Shown here: piece by piece, positions 32,204-37,815 of the stretch
Layout: the number at the start of each line of letters is the position of its first letter
Position numbering within the stretch: the stretch's first letter is position 1
From: Lachnospiraceae bacterium
GTDB taxonomy: Bacteria; Bacillota; Clostridia; Lachnospirales; Lachnospiraceae
NCBI GenBank assembly: GCA_022793375.1
Contig: JAAWCS010000003.1
Coordinates: 1 to 37,815, forward strand
DNA: 37,815 bases
Direction of reading: 5' to 3'
Program-made: the position numbers and the translations under genes
The notes under the pieces: model-generated
Seen by the model: only the letters and a program-made list of their open reading frames with translations
What the model was told of the DNA's origin: nothing
The model's database searches: none

Positions 32204-32373
32204 TGTCTTTTTACTAAAATGGAGAAACTTGTTGGCCCTATATTGACAATCCCCTGAACAGGAACCCAATTATCCGGATTGGAATCTCAGGAAACTATCA
32301 AACATAAAGCATCCACGCGCCCAAAAGGCGCTAAAAGAACTATTTTCGGCGGTTTCACAGGAGGCAAAACACA

Positions 32374-32753
32374 TGGTAGATTTACAAAACAAGAACAACT
32401 GTCCTACGTTGGAGGAGATCGCAAATGCAATTCAAAATCCTGCGTTTCTGTCCTTTTTGCGGCGAAGTCCAGGATACATATCAGTGTAAGGAAGCGATTG
32501 AATTCAGCGCCTGCAGTCTGGAACCGGGGTGGAATGTCAAATTCAAAAAAGCAGGCAAGACGCTGTGCACCATCTATCCCAGGGAGACATACTTTACGGT
32601 GATGATCGTGGTCGGCAGGAAAGAAAAAGAGCCGGTGGAAGCCGTCCTGCCAGAGTGTACGGCGCAGGTACAGGAAATCTATGCTCATACCCGGGAGGGG
32701 AACGGGCAGCGGTGGCTTATGATCGATCTGGAGGAAAAAAGGGCGCTTATTAG
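32374..32753 (+). pseudogene. DUF3788-family gene, frameshifted and 3' truncated
   Basis: The ATG at 32374 with GGAGG upstream opens NKNNCPTLEEIANAIQNPAF, then the frame is lost near 32455, where an extra T in a T5 run shifts it. The other frame continues CGEVQDTYQCKEAIEFSA, EPGWNVKFKKAGKTLCTIYP, and GNGQRWLMIDLEEK, typical of DUF3788 proteins. The C-terminus is missing after about 32745, where the sequence becomes the antisense of the kdpE end. The frame also extends open upstream of the ATG to about 32257. No function is known for the family. The region 32204-32373 otherwise holds only a weak AT-rich hairpin. Confidence 0.7.
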
Positions 32754-33461
32754 CTACGAACACCCCTCCCGCATCCGGTATCCGACGCCGATTTCGGTCA
32801 GGATATAGCGTGGTTCGGCGGGGTTTTCTTCGAGCTTTCGGCGGATATTGGCCATGTTGACACGCAGGATGCGGTTGTTGTCCGTGCTGGCGAAAGGCCC
32901 CCAAACATGGGAGATAATAGCGTCGTAGGTAACGACGCGGCCGCTGTTTTCGGCCAGGAAAACGACGATCTTGTACTCAATCTGTGTCAAATGGATGGGT
33001 TCGCCGTGCAGCGTGACCTGCCGACGGTCAAAATCGATGGTCAGGCCATCGTAGGAAAAGGGCTGCTGAATGCCGTCGGCGCCGTTTAAGCGGTGGCTGT
33101 GGCGGATGGCCGTGCGGATGCGGGCCATCAACTCAGAGGAGCCGAAGGGCTTGGTGATATAGTCGTCTGCGCCAAGGTCGAGGGCGGCTACTTTATCACG
33201 CTCTCCGGTGCGTGCCGAAATTACGAGAATCGGCACAGCCGACCAGGAACGCACCTGGCGGATCAATTCCAGGCCGTCCAAATCCGGCAGGCCCAGATCG
33301 AGCAGGACGACATCGGGGCATTGGGAGGCGATCAGCGAGAGACCGGCTTTACCGGTATAGGCGGTAAGCACGCGGTAATCCTGCATGGTTAAGCTGGTGG
33401 AAATAAAATCGCAGATATTGCGTTCGTCCTCAACAATCAGGACAGTTAGTTTCTGTGGCAT
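32754..33461 (-). CDS. KdpE-type response regulator (OmpR family)
   Basis: The 235-residue protein has a receiver domain (D12 in VEDE, phosphoacceptor D55 in LLDLGLPDLDG, Lys in DYITKPFGSSEL) and an OmpR/PhoB winged helix with LTQIEYKIVVFLAENSGRVV and the closing RYILTEIGVGYRM. The start at 33461 (MPQKLTV) has AGAGGAGA upstream; an in-frame extension to 33686 lies inside the kinase gene. It overlaps the kinase by 32 bases. It resembles potassium-response regulators, but no kdpFABC genes are in the window. Confidence 0.88.
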   Translation of the reverse strand: MPQKLTVLIVEDERNICDFISTSLTMQDYRVLTAYTGKAGLSLIASQCPDVVLLDLGLPDLDGLELIRQVRSWSAVPILVISARTGERDKVAALDLGADDYITKPFGSSELMARIRTAIRHSHRLNGADGIQQPFSYDGLTIDFDRRQVTLHGEPIHLTQIEYKIVVFLAENSGRVVTYDAIISHVWGPFASTDNNRILRVNMANIRRKLEENPAEPRYILTEIGVGYRMREGCS

Positions 33462-34404
33462 GGGAGTTCTCCTCTCTGGGAAGGCGGAAGGAAAATTCGG
33501 CGCCTTCTTCCGTATTGTGCGCGGCAATGGTTCCTTGATGGGCAAGGATAACGGTTTTACAGATGGAAAGTCCGATCCCCATCCCTTTGTGTCCGTCGAT
33601 CGAGGAAACGGGGGATGAGGGAACCGCATCGAAAATCGTGTCCAGGCGTTCTTTGGGAATTCCTTCCCCGTAATCGCGTACAGCAAAGGTTACGCCGCAG
33701 GGGTCGCAGGTGACGCGAAAGCGGATGGGCCGGGTGCTTTTAGCATGGATGATGGCGTTTTCGAGCAGGTTTAAGATGACCTGCTCAATGAGGATGGCAT
33801 CCATGGGAATCATTAGAAATTCCTCGGGGATGGCTACCTGTATGCGGGCGTCCGGATAACGGCTGCGCAGGCGTTCCACGGCTTCGGCTACGACTTCCTC
33901 GACCGGTTCCAGCGTACAGATCACGGTGGAAGTATCGTTTTGGATTCTTGTAATGGAGAGCAGGTTTTCCACCATATGAAGCAGCCATTGTGCATCTTCG
34001 GAAATATTGCGGATTAGCGCATCCTTCTCAGCGTCCGTTAAAAGGCGTCCGTTTTCAAGGTAAGAGGAGCTGGCGCCGATGATACCGGTCAGAGGCGTGC
34101 GCAGGTCGTGGGAAATAGCCCGCAGGAGATTGGCCTTCATTTTTTCCTTTTCGGCTTCGGCCAGCAGCTTTTCATGGCGGGAGAGCGCCTGCGCCTGTTC
34201 CTTCGTATGAGAAGTAACGGTGGTGACGGCAACGGAGATCAGAAGCATTGCCAGGAAGGTGACAGGATAGCCGGCAAGAGTAAAATCGAGCGTAAAGGCC
34301 GGGTAAGTAAAGAAGTAGTTGACGCAGACGACGCTGACCAGGGAAGCAACGGTGCCGGGCAGATAGCCGGTGGTGTAGCGTGCAACCGCGACCAGTGCCG
34401 TCAC
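33430..34404 (-). CDS. KdpD-type sensor histidine kinase, 5' end disrupted
   Basis: The protein has DUF4118-type membrane helices (YFFTYPAFTLDFTLAGYPV, TFLAMLLISVAVTTV), then an H-box ISHDLRTPLTGIIGASSSYL, an N-box, and ATP lid motifs (VRDYGEGIPKE, GMGIGLSICKTV). The homologous frame continues upstream to about 34521 (RNALENLRITVAI, a further membrane helix) but has no ATG, GTG or TTG there, and a palindromic repeat unit begins at 34520. The first usable start is GTG at 34402-34404, which removes the first helix. The gene may be inactive. Confidence 0.75.
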   Translation of the reverse strand: MTALVAVARYTTGYLPGTVASLVSVVCVNYFFTYPAFTLDFTLAGYPVTFLAMLLISVAVTTVTSHTKEQAQALSRHEKLLAEAEKEKMKANLLRAISHDLRTPLTGIIGASSSYLENGRLLTDAEKDALIRNISEDAQWLLHMVENLLSITRIQNDTSTVICTLEPVEEVVAEAVERLRSRYPDARIQVAIPEEFLMIPMDAILIEQVILNLLENAIIHAKSTRPIRFRVTCDPCGVTFAVRDYGEGIPKERLDTIFDAVPSSPVSSIDGHKGMGIGLSICKTVILAHQGTIAAHNTEEGAEFSFRLPREENSHATETNCPDC

Positions 34405-34519
34405 GTAAAAAAGAGCGGTATTCGCCGAGTGCTCGGTGGCAAACCAGTAAAGAAAGGAAATACAGGTAGTAACGAACAGGATAGCGACGGTAATCCGCAG
34501 ATTCTCCAGGGCGTTTCGA

Positions 34520-34661
34520 CGGCGCAGGTATAATGTCTGGCGACATTATAGCATGTGCTTCGCACATGCACCCTCCGGGGGGATGCACACGATTCGCCAG
34601 GGAGTGTCCTCGCTACGCTCGGACGCGAATCGGCGCAGGTATAATGTCTGGCGACATTATA
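34520..34661. repeat. Palindromic repeat unit with flanking 31-bp direct repeats
   Basis: Identical 31-bp copies lie at 34520-34550 and 34631-34661, 111 bp apart. Each contains the palindrome TATAATGTC-TGGC-GACATTATA. Between them are further hairpins: GCATGTGC-TTC-GCACATGC and a pair CGATTCGC/GCGAATCG around 34590-34632. The unit looks like a REP- or MITE-type non-coding element and sits on the kdpD-type start. The rest of the 34522-34866 gap holds the two signals listed next. Confidence 0.85.
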
Positions 34662-34771
34662 CCATATTGCGGCGGGGTGGAAAAGCGGATTTTATCTGGC
34701 AAAGCGGCCCAAAGGTGGTTTTAGACAGGGATTTTGCCTGTTTTTAACGGTTCTTTAGCGTGGAAGCATTT

Positions 34772-34806
34772 GCGTTTCTTCTATAAATAATAGAAGAGCG
34801 CTTTTT
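34772..34806 (+). terminator. Hairpin with T-run before the protease promoter
   Basis: Arms at 34772-34784 and 34790-34801 pair (TTCTTCTAT with ATAGAAGAG plus a GCG/CGC base, one mismatch) and TTTTT follows. It would stop plus-strand transcription coming from the repeat unit before the protease gene. Confidence 0.55.
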
Positions 34807-34834
34807 CTTATTTGAAAAGCCGGCGGCATATATT
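34806..34834 (+). promoter_or_regulatory. Sigma-E-like promoter of the subtilisin-family gene
   Basis: TCTTATT at 34806-34812 and CATATATT at 34827-34834 are 14 bp apart. The -10 box is identical to that of the spoIIIA promoter in this window. It lies 32 bp before the protease start, suggesting mother-cell expression. Confidence 0.55.
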
Positions 34835-34866
34835 GTAAAAACAGAGAACCATCAAGTGAGGGTAAG

Positions 34867-36543
34867 ATGGAAAACAGTCAGAAACTGGAGAATCTATTGA
34901 ATCTGGCATTGGAAACGCCCAAAAAAGAGCGGGAAAAAAGCCAGGCCTTGAACGTGGGCTATGAGGAGGAGAGCGGGAAATGGGAATTGATTGTCCGCTA
35001 CCATGGCAGTGCGGACCGGCTCCGCGGGCTGCCGGGAACGCAGGTGGAAACTCTCCTGGGCGGCTATGCCGTCGTATGGACGCCGCAGGAACAGATTGAC
35101 GTGATTGCGGCGATGGAGGAGGTCGAGTATGTGGAGAAGCCCAAGTGGCTTTTATATGGCGTAGAAACCGGGCGGGCGGCCTCCTGCATTGACAGCGTGC
35201 AGCAGGAGCTGCCGGAGACGCTTTTGCCGGCGGATCTGTGGGAGGGAGAATTCCTGGCCGGCGGACAGGGATCGGCGGCCGGGGCGGCAGAGGATCTTTC
35301 GGGGCGCGGCGTGCTGATCGGGATTTTGGACTCAGGCATTGATTATACGCTGCCGGATTTTTGCTGGGCCGACGGCAGCAGCCGAATTTTGGGACTGTGG
35401 GACCAGACGCTTTCGCTGGAATTTACGAAAGAACAGATCGACGCGGCGCTGGCGGCGCCAAACGCCGAGGAGCGGGAGCGCCTGGTTCCCAGCCGGGATC
35501 TGTCCGGACATGGGACAGCGGTCGCCGGGATTGCGGCCGGAAGCGGCGATGGCCGGAGGCGTTATCGGGGTGTGGCGCCGGCCAGCGAACTTTTGGTCGT
35601 AAAACTGGGAACGCCGGGGGAGCGGTCGTTTCCGAGGACAACGGAACTGATGCGCGGACTTTCCTATGTCCTGCGCAAGGGGCTGGAACTAAACCGGCCG
35701 GTGGCAGTCAATATCAGTATTGGAAACAATTATGGTTCACATGACGGAACCTCGCTGCTGGAGACATTTATCGACGAAGCAGCCGGTTTTTCTCCCAACT
35801 GTATTGTGATTGGCAGCGGGAATGAGGGCGGGGCCGCCGGGCACAGTGCCGGGGGGCTGGAGCCGCCGTTGGCCGGCGCGGATCGCTCGCAGATAATAGA
35901 ATTGTCGGTGGGAGTATATGAGACGGCTCTCAGCGTGCAGCTGTGGAAATCGTATGTGGATTCGTTTGGCGTGGAACTGAGCGCGCCGGACGGGACGACC
36001 GTCGGTCCGTTTCGTTCGGGGCAGGGGACACAGCGCTATGTGCTGGGAGGAGCGGAGGTGTTAATTTATTATGGGGAGCCGAAGCCGCACAGCCGCAGCC
36101 AGGAAATTTTCCTTGATTTTATTCCAAGGGGGACCTATCTGGAGAGCGGCATCTGGAAATTTCGTTTGATCCCGGAACGAATTGTAGAGGGGCGTTATGA
36201 TTTGTGGCTTCCGGGCACATCGGTTTTAAACCGCGGGACGCAGTTTTTGCAGCGGAGCCCGGAAGTGACGCTTACAATCCCTTCCACCTCGGCACGGGCG
36301 ATTACGGTCGGGGCGTATGACGCCAGGAGGGATACGTATGCGGAGTTTTCGGGGCGCGGATATCTGCGAAACCTTGACCTGGTAAAGCCGGAACTGGCCG
36401 CGCCGGGCGTAGAGGTGACAGCGCCGCGGGCCGGCGGCGGGTATGCGCCGCAGACCGGGACGTCGTTTGCCGCGCCCTTTGTGACGGGGAGCGCGGCGCT
36501 TCTTATGGAGTGGGGGGAGGAGGTTATAATAAGGTTACGTTAG
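34867..36543 (+). CDS. Subtilisin-family (S8) serine protease, C-terminally truncated
   Basis: The 558-residue product has an N-terminal prodomain-like part (about 1-140) and the S8 catalytic domain with the complete triad: Asp155 in ILDSGIDY, His215 in SGHGTAVAGIAAGSG, and Ser533 in TGTSFAAPFVTGSAA. A large insert between His and Ser is typical of the Csp-like Clostridia proteases. No signal peptide is present, so it acts inside the mother cell or its coat. The protein stops about 20 residues after the catalytic Ser (MEWGEEVIIRLR), whereas relatives continue for perhaps 50 residues. The break coincides with an IS21-type remnant. A GAGGGTAAG site and sigma-E-like promoter precede it. Confidence 0.82.
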   Translation: MENSQKLENLLNLALETPKKEREKSQALNVGYEEESGKWELIVRYHGSADRLRGLPGTQVETLLGGYAVVWTPQEQIDVIAAMEEVEYVEKPKWLLYGVETGRAASCIDSVQQELPETLLPADLWEGEFLAGGQGSAAGAAEDLSGRGVLIGILDSGIDYTLPDFCWADGSSRILGLWDQTLSLEFTKEQIDAALAAPNAEERERLVPSRDLSGHGTAVAGIAAGSGDGRRRYRGVAPASELLVVKLGTPGERSFPRTTELMRGLSYVLRKGLELNRPVAVNISIGNNYGSHDGTSLLETFIDEAAGFSPNCIVIGSGNEGGAAGHSAGGLEPPLAGADRSQIIELSVGVYETALSVQLWKSYVDSFGVELSAPDGTTVGPFRSGQGTQRYVLGGAEVLIYYGEPKPHSRSQEIFLDFIPRGTYLESGIWKFRLIPERIVEGRYDLWLPGTSVLNRGTQFLQRSPEVTLTIPSTSARAITVGAYDARRDTYAEFSGRGYLRNLDLVKPELAAPGVEVTAPRAGGGYAPQTGTSFAAPFVTGSAALLMEWGEEVIIRLR

Positions 36544-36880
36544 CAAGAAGCCCGTAAAATCAAGGGGTTCCGCTGATTCAGTCCTAATAGAAAATGATGA
36601 TTTTTTCCAGAGTTTTGGTTAGGACAGGCCTGTTTACAATCATATTTTTGACAAAAATCATACCGTGTGGCAATTATGTAACACAAGGAGGGTTGTTCGT
36701 GGGAATGAGCCGCACGGACATAATGAAACCCGAATTTAGGTAGGACTAAATCAGCTTTCCAGTATGCAAGCTCTTTTGGTCCTGCCTTTTTTCGCCCGGA
36801 ATGAGACAGGAGAAAGAATTGCATAAAAGAAGCTGATTTAGCAACCGCCCTGTTTACCCAACCCAAACTACCCAAGCACA
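36544..36880. other. Non-coding insertion junction with a 12-bp inverted repeat
   Basis: This 337-bp stretch separates the broken protease from the istA tail. CTAAATCAGCTT at 36746-36757 has a perfect inverted copy at 36830-36841. No gene is recognised; a 113-codon minus-strand frame crosses it without recognisable features. It may be the remains of a small element. Confidence 0.5.
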
Positions 36881-37126
36881 TCTTATCACAAACTACCGTT
36901 CTGGTATACCGTTATGCTGGCTGCCTACTATGAGGGAAAGCAGATAGCTCTGCACCGGATATCGTATCAGAAAAAAGATATGGTTGTCAATCCGCAGCAC
37001 TATAGGCGGCTCACTATGAAACAGACAATGGATGCAGAAAATATACTTTTGGAACAGGACAAGGTCATTGATTTTCCTCTGAAATCTTCTGACCTGTCCA
37101 GATATGACGAGGTGCTGTATGAATGA
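36881..37126 (+). pseudogene. istA 3' remnant, IS21-family transposase
   Basis: An open frame ends LPFWYTVMLAAYYEGKQIAL, then HRISYQKKDMVVNPQHYRRL and DLSRYDEVLYE before TGA. This is the C-terminal end of IstA, the IS21 transposase; the catalytic DDE domain and helix-turn-helix are missing. The stop overlaps istB by eight bases, as in intact IS21 elements. The left boundary is approximate. Confidence 0.75.
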
Positions 37127-37815
37127 ATTGACCATGGATAGGCTGAAAGAGAATCTGGAAAGCCTCAAGATGAAGAACACTCTGGAGATTCTGGACAACT
37201 ACCTGGAACGGGCGGTGGCGGAGAAATTAAATGTCGTGGATGTTTTGGATCACATTTTTGCTGAAGAAGCGAAATCCAAGCGCAGACGCGCATATGAGAA
37301 ACAGATTCAGATGTCCGGTTTCCCCATTAAAAAGACTCTGGACGACTTTGATTTTTCTTTCCAGCCCTCTATTGATAAACGCCAGATCGATGAACTGGCA
37401 ACCATGCGTTTTCTGGAAAACGGGGAAAATGTAGTCTTCCTTGGGCCGCCGGGAGTGGGAAAGACGCATCTTGCCTCAGCCCTTGGGCTTGTAGCTGCAA
37501 GACACCGGTTCTCCACCTACTACATCAACTGCCACCAGCTCATTGAACAGCTCAAGAAAGCCCATTTTGAGAACCGGCTGCCGGACAGGCTTAAAATCCT
37601 GTCCAAGTACAGGATGCTTATCATTGATGAGATTGGATATCTCCCTATGGACATTCAGGGGGCCAACCTGTTTTTCCAGCTCATTGCAAGGCGGTATGAA
37701 AAGACATCCACGGTCTTTACCTCTAACAAGACTTTTTCGCAGTGGAATGAGGTGTTTGCTGATGTCACCATTGCCTCAGCCATTCTGGACCGTGTTCTGC
37801 ATCACTGCACAGTAG
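37119..37815 (+). CDS. istB: istB, IS21-family ATPase (runs off window)
   Basis: IstB is the AAA+ helper ATPase that loads the IS21 transposase. 232 residues are visible from the ATG at 37119 to the window edge with no stop; the family is about 250. Walker A is GPPGVGKTHLASALG near residue 108, and Walker B is MLIIDEIGYLP, followed by SNKTFSQWNEVFAD. It appears intact, but without a full istA the element cannot move by itself. Confidence 0.92.
   Translation, partial: MNELTMDRLKENLESLKMKNTLEILDNYLERAVAEKLNVVDVLDHIFAEEAKSKRRRAYEKQIQMSGFPIKKTLDDFDFSFQPSIDKRQIDELATMRFLENGENVVFLGPPGVGKTHLASALGLVAARHRFSTYYINCHQLIEQLKKAHFENRLPDRLKILSKYRMLIIDEIGYLPMDIQGANLFFQLIARRYEKTSTVFTSNKTFSQWNEVFADVTIASAILDRVLHHCTV

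Larger units (their letters stand above)
27051..32280. other. AT-rich accessory island at the spoIVB-spo0A junction
   Basis: Base composition drops from clearly GC-rich on both sides to AT-rich between about 27180 and 32280. The segment carries a four-gene operon (methyltransferase, ATPase-kinase, receiver, HNH nuclease) and no housekeeping gene. No integrase, tRNA or obvious flanking direct repeat was seen, so the means of entry is unknown. Confidence 0.75.

Noticed and set aside
27100-32400. Direct repeats or an integrase marking island ends
   Set aside because: None found by eye; the ends remain undefined.
36540-36881. 113-codon minus-strand frame across the protease-istA gap
   Set aside because: No recognisable motif, and it spans what appears to be an insertion junction.

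Overview
The window is a chromosomal segment of an endospore-forming Clostridia bacterium, most likely a GC-rich member of Lachnospiraceae. The evidence is the complete spoIIIAA-AH operon, the nusB-xseA-xseB-ispA-tlyA-nadK-argR-recN-spoIVB run typical of the group, a T-box leader and strong Shine-Dalgarno sequences. Family calls were made by reading motifs; no database search was run.

Layout: (1) 1-3317 holds the 3' part of a repeat-rich surface-type protein. (2) 3436-7280 is a cysteine T-box leader followed by cysE, cysS, mrnC and rlmB. (3) 7357-12960 is an accessory metabolic stretch: a GNAT acetyltransferase, a Tat-exported flavinylated FAD reductase with a LysR regulator, and a divergent sodium:alanine-type symporter. 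(4) 12999-18463 is the spoIIIA operon behind a sigma-E-type promoter. (5) 18482-27050 carries Asp23, nusB, xseA, xseB, ispA, tlyA, nadK, argR, recN and spoIVB. dxs is missing from its usual place between ispA and tlyA.

(6) 27051-32280 is the most interesting part. It is an AT-rich island inserted just after spoIVB, where spo0A normally lies. Four tightly packed genes encode an N6-adenine-type DNA methyltransferase, a soluble protein with a MutL/MORC-like GHKL ATPase at the N-terminus and a histidine-kinase core at the C-terminus, a stand-alone receiver protein without a DNA-binding domain, and an HNH nuclease. I read this as a restriction- or defence-like system in which a phosphorelay may gate the nuclease. 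A one-base deletion in an A-run splits the kinase in this copy.

(7) 32280-37815 is a decayed zone: a frameshifted DUF3788 gene, a KdpE/KdpD-type two-component pair whose kinase has lost its start to a palindromic repeat unit, a subtilisin-family protease behind a sigma-E-like promoter but truncated at its C-terminus, and an IS21-type remnant (istA tail plus istB, which runs off the window). No tRNA, rRNA or CRISPR array was seen.
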